A stretch of DNA of 64,000 nucleotides, from positions 1 through 64,000 of the forward strand of contig JAOAHF010000012.1 in assembly GCA_026415355.1 (NCBI GenBank). Reading direction: 5' to 3'. Within the stretch, counting starts at the first letter, position 1, and each line of letters starts with the position of its first letter. The position numbers and the translations under genes were made by a program. The DNA comes from Brevinematales bacterium (lineage in GTDB: Bacteria; Spirochaetota; Brevinematia; DTOW01). A model generated the notes under the pieces. It saw nothing but the letters and a program-made list of their open reading frames with translations. It searched no databases and was not told the origin of the DNA. This document shows, piece after piece, positions 27,054-36,735 of the stretch.

Positions 27054-27959
27054 ATGAATAGAAGATACTTACCAATTTGGTTTTACCTTGGAATTGTAAT
27101 ATTACTATTGCTCATACTAGGAATAGCTTTAAAAGTACCCTTCTTTCTACAGTGGGCTACTCCAATATTTTGGACAGGTTATATACTACTAATTGATAGT
27201 ATAATATTCTCCTTCAAAGGTAAATCATTCGTTTTCTTTAAAGGATTTCCAATAGTTTTCATAATATCAATTATCGTATGGTGGTTTTTTGAATGGACCA
27301 ACATATTTCTATCAAACTGGCACTACAAGGGATTACCAGATACAGCAATTAGATATATAGGATACTTTTGGGCTTTTGGGACTATACTCCCAGGAATCCT
27401 AATAACTTACGCCCTTTTACTACTAATCTTCAAAGATGTAAAAATTGAATTTCATAGCTTACATTTTAAGCAATATCACCTTGTATTTATGATAATCTTA
27501 GGAATACTATTCCTACTACTTCCTACTTTACCTTTAAGCATGAATTACTTAAACAGAAGTGCCGATCCCGAATTGTTTCTATGGCTGAGATGGCTTGGTG
27601 ACATAAAGTTTAGTGAATACATGGCTTTTGCGGTTTGGTTATCGTTTTTCCTAATACTCGACCCAATAAACTACCTTATGAGCAAACCATCAATACTAGG
27701 ATACATTGAAAAAGGTAATTACAAGGTAATATTCCTTTTATCTCTAGCAGGACTTATGTGCGGTTTTCTATGGGAATTTGTTAATTGGTTTGCCCAAACA
27801 AGATGGGTATATAACGTTCCAATACTAGGACATATAAAAATTTTTGAAATGCCAGTACTAGGATACTTAGGTTTTATTACCTTCGCTTGGGAATTATACG
27901 ATATAGCATCATTCCTCTACAAACCCAGCATCATTAGAATTCAAGAATGGTTCGTTTAA
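27054..27959 (+). CDS. Uncharacterised 8-TM integral membrane protein
   Basis: This 301-residue protein has eight predicted membrane helices covering nearly the whole chain. It is rich in Trp and has conserved-looking polar spots within helices, such as WWFFEWTN (helix 3), WLRWLGDIKFSEYMA, and WEFVNWFAQTRW (helix 7). These E/W/N pairs resemble an intramembrane active or binding site, but I do not recognise the family. A GAGGAGGA site precedes the start. The stop is 1 nt before the PseG-like gene, so both are in one operon, and a shared role in glycan or cell-surface metabolism is possible. Confidence 0.75.
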   Translation: MNRRYLPIWFYLGIVILLLLILGIALKVPFFLQWATPIFWTGYILLIDSIIFSFKGKSFVFFKGFPIVFIISIIVWWFFEWTNIFLSNWHYKGLPDTAIRYIGYFWAFGTILPGILITYALLLLIFKDVKIEFHSLHFKQYHLVFMIILGILFLLLPTLPLSMNYLNRSADPELFLWLRWLGDIKFSEYMAFAVWLSFFLILDPINYLMSKPSILGYIEKGNYKVIFLLSLAGLMCGFLWEFVNWFAQTRWVYNVPILGHIKIFEMPVLGYLGFITFAWELYDIASFLYKPSIIRIQEWFV

Positions 27960-27960
27960 A

Positions 27961-28959
27961 ATGACATTATTACTAACAAAGCTTGGTAACAATTTCGGAA
28001 TGGGACATTATAAGAGGATGGAAGTATTGAAAAACTTTTTAAACTCTAACGGAATAGAGGCAGAAATATCAACACAAAAACTTCAAAAACTAGAAAAATA
28101 CCAAGTAGCAGTAATAGACTGTAGAGAAGTTGAATTAGATTTGATTAATAATCTATTATCCAAAAATATTAGGATTATATCACTCGACGATACCCAAACA
28201 TTCAAACCTTCACTTATATCAGTTATGTCATTACCATATCTCGCCTTAGAAGGACCCAATCCAAACTTTGAAGGATTAGAATACCTAATTCTTGATCCAA
28301 AACTACTAGAATTACAAATATCTCAAGAAATCGACATACTAATAACATTTGGAGGAGAAGATCCTAAAGGATTAACAACTATAACCCTAAAAAATTTCTT
28401 ACCCCTATTAAAAAACAAAAACGTATGCATATATGTAGGAAAGTTGTTTAAAAACCAAAAAGAATTACTCGAAATATGTACTCAAAACGAAGTAGAAATA
28501 TTTGAATCCCAAAATACCAACCTTCATCACCTAATAGCAAAATCAAAATACGTAATAACATCATTCGGAATAACACTCTACGAAAGCATCTCTCTTGGTA
28601 AGAGAGTACTACTCATAAACAATTCAAAATATCATCATGAACTATACACCATAAGCAAACTGAATAAAAAGGGAGTTTACGAAATAGGCTATATTGATGA
28701 TGAAGGTAAACTATGTATAACACAAGACATTCAGCAACTAATTTCAAATGAAATCTCAACAGAAAAATTCGAAATTGACATAACATCTAATCTTTTTAGA
28801 TGGAAAGATATTATAGAACGTATTACGGAGCTAAACATTGATTTTGAAATGTCTAAATTGATAAACAGCAAAAGTATTCACAGAAGTACCACAGAAACAA
28901 TTTTCCTAATAGACAAAGAAAAGATAAAAATATCCATACCTAAAGCTCACTCTTCGTAG
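27961..28959 (+). CDS. PseG/SpsG-like nucleotide-sugar hydrolase or glycosyltransferase-fold protein
   Basis: This 332-residue cytoplasmic protein has two GT-B-type halves. The N-terminal half carries FGMGHYKRMEVLKNFL, whose GxGH..R pattern holds the catalytic His of PseG. The C-terminal half has ITFGGEDPKGLT, VITSFGITLYESISLG and NNSKYHHELYTISK, typical of PseG and SpsG. PseG removes UDP during pseudaminic acid synthesis, a sugar used on flagellins of some bacteria. No other pse or neu gene is nearby, so the pathway is not established. It is translated 1 nt after the 8-TM gene, with no ribosome binding site. Its 3' end overlaps queD by 13 nt. Confidence 0.72.
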   Translation: MTLLLTKLGNNFGMGHYKRMEVLKNFLNSNGIEAEISTQKLQKLEKYQVAVIDCREVELDLINNLLSKNIRIISLDDTQTFKPSLISVMSLPYLALEGPNPNFEGLEYLILDPKLLELQISQEIDILITFGGEDPKGLTTITLKNFLPLLKNKNVCIYVGKLFKNQKELLEICTQNEVEIFESQNTNLHHLIAKSKYVITSFGITLYESISLGKRVLLINNSKYHHELYTISKLNKKGVYEIGYIDDEGKLCITQDIQQLISNEISTEKFEIDITSNLFRWKDIIERITELNIDFEMSKLINSKSIHRSTTETIFLIDKEKIKISIPKAHSS

Positions 28960-29294
28960 TATTCAACTTTATTTGAAGGAGTTTCCCAAACTGTTACTTT
29001 CAATAACTTTATACCTCTTTTCTTAACTTCATCGTATACGTACTTAGCTAAACTTTCTGCAGTTGCGGGAGATATAAAATCGTTTAAATGCTGATGATCT
29101 AGATTGAGATCTACTAATGCTTTCTTTATATCACCAAAATCAACTCCAATACCTATTTCATTGAGAGCATCAACTTCTACAGAAATTTCTATCTTCCAAC
29201 GATGTCCGTGTAATCTAGCACATGGACCACTATATCCTTCAACAACATGAGAAGCATCTATTTCAATACTCTTTGATATTATCCATTTACCCAT
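28947..29294 (-). CDS. queD: 6-carboxy-5,6,7,8-tetrahydropterin synthase QueD
   Basis: This 115-residue protein of the 6-pyruvoyl-tetrahydropterin synthase fold converts dihydroneopterin triphosphate to carboxy-tetrahydropterin in queuosine synthesis. Zinc-binding histidines are in DASHVV and LHGHRW, and the catalytic Cys precedes them in PCARLHGH. The active-site E of WETPSNKVEY is present. No queC, queE or folE gene is beside it. It lies 4 nt after the PLP-enzyme gene on the same strand, an unusual pairing. Confidence 0.9.
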   Translation of the reverse strand: MGKWIISKSIEIDASHVVEGYSGPCARLHGHRWKIEISVEVDALNEIGIGVDFGDIKKALVDLNLDHQHLNDFISPATAESLAKYVYDEVKKRGIKLLKVTVWETPSNKVEYYEE

Positions 29295-29298
29295 GTTA

Positions 29299-30513
29299 CT
29301 ATATTATTCCTAATGCCTTTCCATGCTTTTCAAATACTGTTAAAGCCCAATCAAGTTGCTCATCGGTATGAGTAGCCATATAACTAGTTCTTATTATAGT
29401 TTCTGAAGGTGGCACTGCAGGTGGTAAAACGGGATTTACAAATATACCATCATCTGAAAGTGCTTTCCAAAACTTAAGTGTCTTTTCAAAGTCATTTATC
29501 TTGAGTGGTATAATAGGAGTACATGATGTACCTGTATCGAAACCCATATCTTTGAATGCCTTTAGCATTTTATGAGTTATTTGCCATAATCTTTCTATCC
29601 TATACGGTTCTTCATATATTATATCAATTGCCTTACTAACAGTACCTACAGTTGCTGGTGATGGACTTGCACTAAATATCAAAGCCCTAGCTTTATGCTT
29701 GAGATAATTTATTAACCTTTCACTACCTGCTACAAATCCACCTATAGAAGCAAAACTTTTACTGAACGTTGACATTATAATATCAACCTCTTCATCAAGG
29801 CCGAAATGATGTACCGTACCTTGACCATACTTACCACCAAGCACTCCCATACCATGAGCATCATCCACCATTATCCAAGCACCATATTCCTTACATGCCT
29901 TAACAATCTCAGGTAAATCTGCTATATCACCTTCCATACTAAAAACACCATCAACTACTACTAACTTGGCCTTCTCTTCAACCTTTTCAAGCACTCTTCT
30001 AAGGTGGTTAATATTATTATGAGCAAACCTGTACATCTTAGCACCTGATTGCCTACAAGCATCAATTATACTAGCATGATCAAGCTTATCAGTAATTACT
30101 GCATCACCTGGACCTAGTAACCCTGCTATCGCAACTAGGTTAGCCATATAACCTGTACTAGTAAGTACAGCTGCTTCCTTATTCACAAATCTAGCTAGTT
30201 TCTCTTCAAGCTCTTCGTGTATACTAAGAGTACCATTTAAAAACCTTGATCCTGCATTACCAGTACCATACTTTCTCGTAGCTTCAACAGCCGCTTCTAT
30301 AACCCTAGGATCATTTGTCAAACCTAGATAAGCGTTAGAACCTAACATTAGATATTTTTTCCCATTTATATAAACTTCATTACCATTAGTTTCTTCAATA
30401 GGTCTAAAATAAGGATAAAGCCCCATTTCCTTAGCATCATCCGCATCTCTATAATTGACTACCCTGTTATACAGCTCTTCATTCTTAAGGTGTGCTTCTA
30501 AATGCTTAGACAT
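29299..30513 (-). CDS. PLP-dependent alpha-oxoamine synthase, serine palmitoyltransferase-like
   Basis: This 404-residue class II aminotransferase-fold enzyme condenses an acyl-CoA with an amino acid. The PLP lysine is in STFSKSFASIGG; LDHASIID and DDAHGMGVLG are also present. The N-terminal GSNAYLGLT, then GSRFLNGTLSIH, and the C-terminal PVLPPAVPPSE with RTSYMATHT, resemble bacterial serine palmitoyltransferases (from memory of Bacteroides sequences) more than BioF. Alternatives are 2-amino-3-ketobutyrate CoA ligase or another AOS enzyme. A GGAGG site lies 8 nt before the ATG. It forms an operon with queD 4 nt downstream. Confidence 0.75.
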   Translation of the reverse strand: MSKHLEAHLKNEELYNRVVNYRDADDAKEMGLYPYFRPIEETNGNEVYINGKKYLMLGSNAYLGLTNDPRVIEAAVEATRKYGTGNAGSRFLNGTLSIHEELEEKLARFVNKEAAVLTSTGYMANLVAIAGLLGPGDAVITDKLDHASIIDACRQSGAKMYRFAHNNINHLRRVLEKVEEKAKLVVVDGVFSMEGDIADLPEIVKACKEYGAWIMVDDAHGMGVLGGKYGQGTVHHFGLDEEVDIIMSTFSKSFASIGGFVAGSERLINYLKHKARALIFSASPSPATVGTVSKAIDIIYEEPYRIERLWQITHKMLKAFKDMGFDTGTSCTPIIPLKINDFEKTLKFWKALSDDGIFVNPVLPPAVPPSETIIRTSYMATHTDEQLDWALTVFEKHGKALGII

Positions 30514-30663
30514 AATTATTACCTCCGAACTTTTGTAATAGAATGAATTTTATATATACTATAATCACAAATTCAAAAAACTCTTTCAGATTTCAGTGAA
30601 ACTCAAATATGAGAAATCCTAATTCACAAATTTATCTCCACTAACATTTAAAATATCCATAAT

Positions 30664-31308
30664 ATGGATAAAGAAAAATTCATCGACTTTTTAATTGATT
30701 CTAGAGTTCTCTTATTTGGAGACTTCACAACCAAAAGCGGTAGAAAAACCCCATACTTTATAAACACAGGTATATTTGATGATGGTAGAAAACTTTCTAT
30801 ATTAGCTGATTACTATGCCGATATAGTACACGAAAAGTTTCCTGGTGCCACACTATTATTCGGACCTGCCTACAAGGGAATTCCACTATCAATTATAACC
30901 TCAGTTAAATTGTATGAGAAGTATAGAAAAGTTATTGGCGTATCTTATAACAGAAAAGAAGTAAAAGATCACGGTGAAGGTGGAATGATAATAGGAAGGA
31001 AACCAACACCCGATGACAAGGTTGTTATAATTGAAGATGTTATCACCTCAGGTATCTCTATCAGGGAAAGTATTGATATTCTTAAAACTAACGGAAATCC
31101 CATAATCATAGGCGCTGTAGTTTCAGTTGACAGAATGGAAAAAGGCAAAACTAAACTAGCTACTCAAGAAATAAAAGATGAATTTGGTATAGATATTATT
31201 CCAATAGTAAATATAATCGATATCCTAGATTACCTTAAAAGCAAAAAAGGTAATAATATACCCGGAGAAATCGTAAAAGCTATCGAAACCTATTTAGGTA
31301 TTCATTAA
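30664..31308 (+). CDS. pyrE: Orotate phosphoribosyltransferase
   Basis: This 214-residue enzyme of pyrimidine synthesis transfers a phosphoribosyl group from PRPP to orotate. The PRPP-binding motif VVIIEDVITSGIS is intact, FTTKSGRKTPYFINTG binds the substrate pocket, and the flexible-loop sequence YNRKEVKDHGEGG is typical. Normal length. It is monocistronic and divergent from the PLP-enzyme gene. No ribosome binding site is visible; a TAAAAT box lies 9 nt before the ATG. Confidence 0.95.
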   Translation: MDKEKFIDFLIDSRVLLFGDFTTKSGRKTPYFINTGIFDDGRKLSILADYYADIVHEKFPGATLLFGPAYKGIPLSIITSVKLYEKYRKVIGVSYNRKEVKDHGEGGMIIGRKPTPDDKVVIIEDVITSGISIRESIDILKTNGNPIIIGAVVSVDRMEKGKTKLATQEIKDEFGIDIIPIVNIIDILDYLKSKKGNNIPGEIVKAIETYLGIH

Positions 31309-31491
31309 CATCTAAATGGGTAGGAAAGATAAAAAAACTTCTACACTTACATATCACTCTTCCCTCGAATTCCCGAAATAACTGTACTGAAAATTTGCAG
31401 ATTTTATATAAATAGTTCATGATGACTATTCAAGCAGATATTAAGTTGATTTTTTTTCTCTTTTATGATAACTTTATTGTAATTTGTCATT

Positions 31492-32307
31492 ATGGATAGT
31501 TTATTCCCTAACTACGATTCAGATATAAAGAAAAAGCTAGATGAGCTTTATACCAAGTATTGTGTTCCAGAGTTTATTGATAAAGATCCTATACAGTTTA
31601 TTTACAAGTTCGATGATGAAAAAGAAAAAGAGTTAGCTGGATTTATAGCTTCCATAATGGCACAAGGTAAGAGGAAAAACATAATTCAAAAGACTAGAGA
31701 GTTAATCTTTGATCTCATAGGCGCAAATATATACGATTATATCTTAAACTTCGATCTTGATAAGATTACCCCCAACCTTGCTGAATTTAGTTATTTCGCT
31801 TACAGAAACATAACAGGTATTCAGATAGCCTATATTCTATTTTCTCTAAAGTTAGTTCTCAAAAAATGGAAATCACTCAAGAATTTATTTTTCGAGATTG
31901 AGAAAAAAAACAAAAACAAGCCTAATGTTAAAGATACCATAGAAGGAGTAGTAGAAGAATTATTCGGATGGAGCCCAAAAATACCCCATGAAGTACTTTC
32001 ACTTGTTCCCTCCCCCAAAAGGGGTAGCGCTTGTAAGAGAATAAATATGTTTCTAAGATGGATGGTTAGAAAAGATAATGTAGATAGTGGATTGTGGAAA
32101 GATATTATACCTACTCGCAAGTTAATCATACCCCTTGATTTTCACGTTTCTAAGATATCAAGAGAGCTAGGTCTTACAAAAAGACAACAAGATGATTGGA
32201 TAACCGCCGAGGAGATAACCAATAAACTCAAAGAGTTTGATCCAGAAGATCCAGTTAAATACGATTTCGCAATTTTTGGATATGGTGTAAACAAAGGCGA
32301 TAAATAG
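31492..32307 (+). CDS. TIGR02757 (DUF2400) family protein
   Basis: This 271-residue protein of the TIGR02757 family is found in Bacteroidetes and spirochaetes among others. The characteristic DPIQFIYKFDDEKEKELAGF and the C-terminal PLDFHVSKISRELGL with DPVKYDFAIFGYG match. Its function is unknown; the middle helical part recalls HhH-type DNA glycosylase folds, a weak resemblance. It is preceded by 183 nt with no gene. It ends exactly where the convergent TPR-GGDEF gene ends. Confidence 0.75.
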   Translation: MDSLFPNYDSDIKKKLDELYTKYCVPEFIDKDPIQFIYKFDDEKEKELAGFIASIMAQGKRKNIIQKTRELIFDLIGANIYDYILNFDLDKITPNLAEFSYFAYRNITGIQIAYILFSLKLVLKKWKSLKNLFFEIEKKNKNKPNVKDTIEGVVEELFGWSPKIPHEVLSLVPSPKRGSACKRINMFLRWMVRKDNVDSGLWKDIIPTRKLIIPLDFHVSKISRELGLTKRQQDDWITAEEITNKLKEFDPEDPVKYDFAIFGYGVNKGDK

Positions 32308-35280
32308 TCAATTCACTTTGTTCTTGGACTTTTTTGACATATATAACCTTTTATCAGCAATGCTAAAAAGTCTTTCTATATCATAATTCGCCTCTATTAT
32401 ATCACTTACTCCTACCGACATCGATAGTTTTTTATCCTCAGGTATTTCTATTTTATTATTCCCGTAGTCTAAAATTACTTCTTCCCAGAAGCTATTTTCA
32501 AACACTCTAAACCACCTCTTCGCAGCTAGTAGTGCTTTAGTCCTATCTGTGTAAGGCATTATTACAACAAATTCATCTCCACCAAACCTACCAACAAAGT
32601 CAACCTTTCTGACAACTCTTGATAGTTTTTTAGCAAACTCTCTTAGTATCACATCTCCTATTATGTGTCCGAAAGTGTCATTATAGAATTTAAAGTTATC
32701 TAAATCAATTATAGCAAGACTAAAACAGTAATTCGAAACACGACTACATCTTTCAAGCTCCCTTACTATGAAATTATCTATCTCAACTCTGTTTGGAATC
32801 CCTGTTAGAAAATCAATTTTTGCTAATTTTTCAAGTTTATTTTGGCTTTTTATTATTTCCAGCTTGTTTGATAGTAATAAAGCACTTATTTTTACCGTCC
32901 CAATCTGTTCCTCTTCAATAAAGTAGCTAGGATCATTACTCGCTAATATTAAAAAACCTTTTGTTTCTCCATTTGAAAATATTATCGGTATTATTTTATT
33001 GTATTTGTAAGGAAGGCTATCATCTGGATACTCTATATCCGATATCTTAATATTTTCTATGTAGTACTTCTCAATATCTGAAATATCAGGCATTGATATT
33101 AGCAAATTTTTTTCTCTATCAAAAAATATTACCTTCTCCACTAGAAAAGAGTTTTTTATAAGTCTTACTATCCTATTCACTAATACGTTTTCTTGATTCT
33201 CTCTTATCAGTACTTCTTGGACTTTATTCAAAAATCTTAGTTCGTTTTTCTTACTTTGCAATGACGTGATTTGATATTGATGTTGTGCTTGTTGAATTAA
33301 TATATCTCCTGGTATCCTTATTTTTCCAAGCTTTACAACAGGAACATTTTTGAAAAGTATATCTTCGTAAAGGGGATGCTGTAACTTTCTCATAGCTATG
33401 AAATTTCTGATGTTGTCTAAAAAACCATTCGAATCTCTATTATTCTCAAGCTGGTATATCAAATCTCTGATTATTTTAGCTTCTATGTACTTGAATTCAT
33501 TTTTTGTTATATAATCCAAAGCTTGTCTTAAATGGTATATTTTTGCTCTTGGACTCTCTTTTATCATTGAAAGTCCCCAATGATAAAACGCTTTGCCCTC
33601 AGTATCTAGATATTCTATTTCTTCATCCCGCATTGATAGTAATTTACTAAACAATGATGATATACCACTTAGTTGCCTCTTCACATACATATCCATAACC
33701 CACAACTTAGTATTCGAGTGAATTGGTAATTTAGATATATTTGCCCTCTGAATTAAACTCATAAGAGTCTCGATTACTTCATTCGCATAATTAAAGTAAT
33801 TCGTTATAATGTACACATATGCTATGTTAACTAAACTCATACACACTTCTTTTATATCTATTTTTGATATACTTTCCTTTAAAGATAACTTTGAAAAATA
33901 CAGAGCCTTATCAAACTTATCTGTTGTATAATATATGTGTGATAGACTATTGTAAATATGAGATATGTTAGGAGAATTTACTTCTCTTGCTGTCCTAAGT
34001 GCCTTAAGGTCATATTTTATTGCTTCTTCAAAATTACCAAATTCAACCATAACATTTGCTAAAAGGTGATAATGCAGTACAAGCTTGAATTTATCGTTTG
34101 ATCTAATGAGATCCTCTTCTGTAGCTTTAGCTATTTTTAGTATTTCCTCTAGTTCTATTTTGTTCCTAATTACTATATAAAAATAGTAGAAATTTGTTAT
34201 ATAGTTATAGAGCTTCTTAAAAAGCTGTTTATTTTCTCTCAGATAGTTAAACAATTCGAATAACTCATTACTATCCATCAATCCTACAAAAAACATAAGA
34301 GATTTTGATAGAATTATCTCTCTTTCATCCCCAGACCTTAAAGCAAACTCATAGGATTTTCTAGCAGCATTAATTGCTAACTTCCACCTAGACTGAGATA
34401 TAGAGTAAAGTGAGGCAAGAAGTCTATTTAACCTTGATAATGTTACCATATTTTCATTATCTTTTAAGTTCTCCAACATACTATAAAAATCATCAATCGC
34501 ATCATCAATACTATTATTACCGACCATCGAAATCACTGCTTTCAATTTAATACTTTTGTTGTTCCTCAATTTCTCATCTATACTATACAGTAAAACACAT
34601 ACCTCCCAACACATCCATCTATAGTGTTCGAGAAACATATTTTTATTGCTCAAAACTTTTCTTGGTTTTCTATGCTTGCTACTAAATAGTAGGATATGCT
34701 TTTCTACACCCATATTACCAGATACACTTTCAGTATCACTTATATCTTCGATCAGTACCAAACGAGGTCTTTTTGGAGTTTTTAGAAATACTTTAAGAAT
34801 ATGACTACTAGAAGTGAAAATTTCTGAACAGGTTACATGTATTACTAGATTCTTAACGTTACTTTTTAGTATTAATTTTATGAAAAATTCTGCTATAAGA
34901 TTATATAGTTCGTTCCTCTTTATTGAGAATTCTACTATCTCAAAGTACTCTTCAAAGAATTCCATAACATCAACCTCTCGTTCCTGAATAAGTTTCAGGA
35001 AATATTCAACTATGTCCAAACTGTATTTTTTGCTTATTTTCTGAAATACTTTTTCATCGAAATTTGTTTTCAAGAATGTAGAAAATGGGCTCAACGGATA
35101 AGTAGTTTGTTTTAGTATTACGTAATCCTGAAGCTTTTCTATAACATTTTTAGTAGCTTTTTTAGGTGAATCTGTTTGGATAAAGACATCTTTATTTAGA
35201 TCAAGAAGCTTTTTGATATGTTCCATTTTCTTGGTAGTATTATGATATAACAAAGATTTATCAAATTCAAATCCTAGCAA
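32308..35280 (-). CDS. Large TPR protein with C-terminal GGDEF domain (putative diguanylate cyclase)
   Basis: This protein of up to 990 residues has an N-terminal 230 residues resembling a decayed STAND-type NTPase: DVFIQTDSPKKATKNVIEKL sits where a P-loop would be, but the glycines are gone. Helical TPR-like repeats follow (about 240-660), then a GAF-like domain (about 670-815) and a GGDEF domain (about 830-990). The GGDEF signature is intact (GRFGGDEFVV), with DLDNFKFYNDTFGH and an inhibitory-site RKVD five residues before it, so cyclic-di-GMP synthesis with product feedback is expected. The longest frame begins at TTG (35280); an ATG at 35226 is an alternative. Confidence 0.8.
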   Translation of the reverse strand: MLGFEFDKSLLYHNTTKKMEHIKKLLDLNKDVFIQTDSPKKATKNVIEKLQDYVILKQTTYPLSPFSTFLKTNFDEKVFQKISKKYSLDIVEYFLKLIQEREVDVMEFFEEYFEIVEFSIKRNELYNLIAEFFIKLILKSNVKNLVIHVTCSEIFTSSSHILKVFLKTPKRPRLVLIEDISDTESVSGNMGVEKHILLFSSKHRKPRKVLSNKNMFLEHYRWMCWEVCVLLYSIDEKLRNNKSIKLKAVISMVGNNSIDDAIDDFYSMLENLKDNENMVTLSRLNRLLASLYSISQSRWKLAINAARKSYEFALRSGDEREIILSKSLMFFVGLMDSNELFELFNYLRENKQLFKKLYNYITNFYYFYIVIRNKIELEEILKIAKATEEDLIRSNDKFKLVLHYHLLANVMVEFGNFEEAIKYDLKALRTAREVNSPNISHIYNSLSHIYYTTDKFDKALYFSKLSLKESISKIDIKEVCMSLVNIAYVYIITNYFNYANEVIETLMSLIQRANISKLPIHSNTKLWVMDMYVKRQLSGISSLFSKLLSMRDEEIEYLDTEGKAFYHWGLSMIKESPRAKIYHLRQALDYITKNEFKYIEAKIIRDLIYQLENNRDSNGFLDNIRNFIAMRKLQHPLYEDILFKNVPVVKLGKIRIPGDILIQQAQHQYQITSLQSKKNELRFLNKVQEVLIRENQENVLVNRIVRLIKNSFLVEKVIFFDREKNLLISMPDISDIEKYYIENIKISDIEYPDDSLPYKYNKIIPIIFSNGETKGFLILASNDPSYFIEEEQIGTVKISALLLSNKLEIIKSQNKLEKLAKIDFLTGIPNRVEIDNFIVRELERCSRVSNYCFSLAIIDLDNFKFYNDTFGHIIGDVILREFAKKLSRVVRKVDFVGRFGGDEFVVIMPYTDRTKALLAAKRWFRVFENSFWEEVILDYGNNKIEIPEDKKLSMSVGVSDIIEANYDIERLFSIADKRLYMSKKSKNKVN

Positions 35281-35779
35281 ATTTCAAAGTTTTGTAAATA
35301 GTTTAGCATTTTTTGTAAAGGAGAATTCTAAACACCTTAGTGATAACCTATTTAAGCAATTAAATTATTCTCCTATCTCTAGTGCACCCACTTTACCTAA
35401 AACGTTGAAGAATATAAAAAGCCCCGAGTGTTTCAACCATACCTCCTACTCAAATCTACTACTTTTTAACCTTTCTATCACCCTAACACTGATATAGTAC
35501 ACAGTAAATTAATAACTTCCATAAAATCTCTCTTCATATTCTAGAAACTTTGATCTACCTTCATCCTACTATTATAACCTTCACCAACCCGAAAGCAAAA
35601 GTAGCAATAACATTATTTGTAGATGAAACTTTCCAAAATCTTAAATTTTAAACTAACATCAATATCAACTGTCTACCTTATCTTTCCTTATAAATTAATA
35701 CTTATTGAACTTCTTTCCAAAAACTTCAGTAATGTATGAAACTCCGATACTAGTTTGGTATTATTCTATTCCATTAACA
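35281..35779. other. Intergenic region, no gene recognised
   Basis: A 499-nt gap between the phosphatase gene and the TPR-GGDEF gene on the minus strand. AGGAGAAT (35319-35326) and ATTCTCCT (35367-35374) are 8-nt inverted arms 40 nt apart. I see no convincing frame or RNA gene. Confidence 0.45.
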
Positions 35780-36439
35780 TCAAGATAGTATATTTTTTAT
35801 ATCCATAGGATGATGCATAATGTAGTCAGGTTTAACTTCTCCTATTTCATCGAGTGATTTAAAACCCCAAGATACCATCACCGAAATCATATTTGAATTT
35901 TTAGCTGTTATCACATCTATCACGCTATCACCTATGAATAGAATCCCTTGAGGTTTTACTTCCATAATTCTGGCTATTTCAAGTGCTAATTTAGGATTTG
36001 GTTTCCTATCTTCGGAGTTTTCAATACCCCTTACTACTATAAAATCAAAATCTTTGAAAAAATGTTCAACAAGCTCCTTAGTAAAGAAATGTTGTTTGTT
36101 TGACAAAATTGACATTTTATACTTTTGCTCTTTTAGGAATTTTAGCATGTCGTATATACCATCGTATGGTTTTGTCTTGTTCAAGTAATTCCTTGAATAC
36201 TCCTCTTTCATAAGTATTAATGACTTTTCAAGTTTCTCTTCAGAAAATTCATTTCTGTAATTTAGTAATCTTATAAAAAGCTCTTTAACACCCCCTCCTA
36301 TAAAATCTCTATATTTTTCTTTTTCAACTGGCACAACACCTAGCCTTCTCAAGACATTATTACCGGCATCAACTATGTCATCGAGAGTATCTAAAAGCGT
36401 TCCATCAAGGTCAAATATTATCCCTTCTATGTTAACCAT
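35780..36439 (-). CDS. HAD-superfamily phosphatase, phosphoglycolate-phosphatase-like
   Basis: From the ATG at 36439 this is a 219-residue HAD hydrolase. Motif I is IFDLDGTLLDT, motif II the SILSNKQ segment, motif III the Lys of DRKPNPKLAL, and motif IV GDSVIDVITAKN. The helical cap between motifs I and II is that of subfamily IA, as in Gph and PGMB. The substrate cannot be fixed; phosphoglycolate or a similar small phosphate ester is plausible. The frame is open to a TTG at 36475, but family members begin near this ATG. It is divergent from fusA across a 296-nt gap. Confidence 0.82.
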   Translation of the reverse strand: MVNIEGIIFDLDGTLLDTLDDIVDAGNNVLRRLGVVPVEKEKYRDFIGGGVKELFIRLLNYRNEFSEEKLEKSLILMKEEYSRNYLNKTKPYDGIYDMLKFLKEQKYKMSILSNKQHFFTKELVEHFFKDFDFIVVRGIENSEDRKPNPKLALEIARIMEVKPQGILFIGDSVIDVITAKNSNMISVMVSWGFKSLDEIGEVKPDYIMHHPMDIKNILS

Positions 36440-36700
36440 AGAATATTTTACAACACACTCCAGAAAAACTTCCAATTGATTAACCTATTTAGCTACATAT
36501 CCCAACTTCAGATGGAAATTAGAGAAATTTTCAAAGTTTGGAAAATCTTAAAAATTATAAACAACATAGTACCAATACTATTCTTACGATGAATTTTTAG
36601 TTCACATAACACATAAATCCACAACTTGTATCAAAAAGAAGAAAAATCCAGCATTTAGCTTTGTAGAGTTCGGAAATGGAAAGGATGGACTTAATGTTTT

Positions 36701-36706
36701 TATAAT
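36701..36706 (+). promoter_or_regulatory. -10 box upstream of fusA
   Basis: A perfect TATAAT lies 30 nt before the fusA ATG, leaving room for a leader with the GAGGAG site at 36724-36729. The -35 region is unremarkable. Confidence 0.4.
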
Positions 36707-36735
36707 TAAGCTCAAAAATCTTTGAGGAGAGTGTT

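Noticed and set aside
27961-28959. A pseudaminic acid biosynthesis cluster
   Set aside because: Only one PseG-like gene is present; the other pathway enzymes are absent here.
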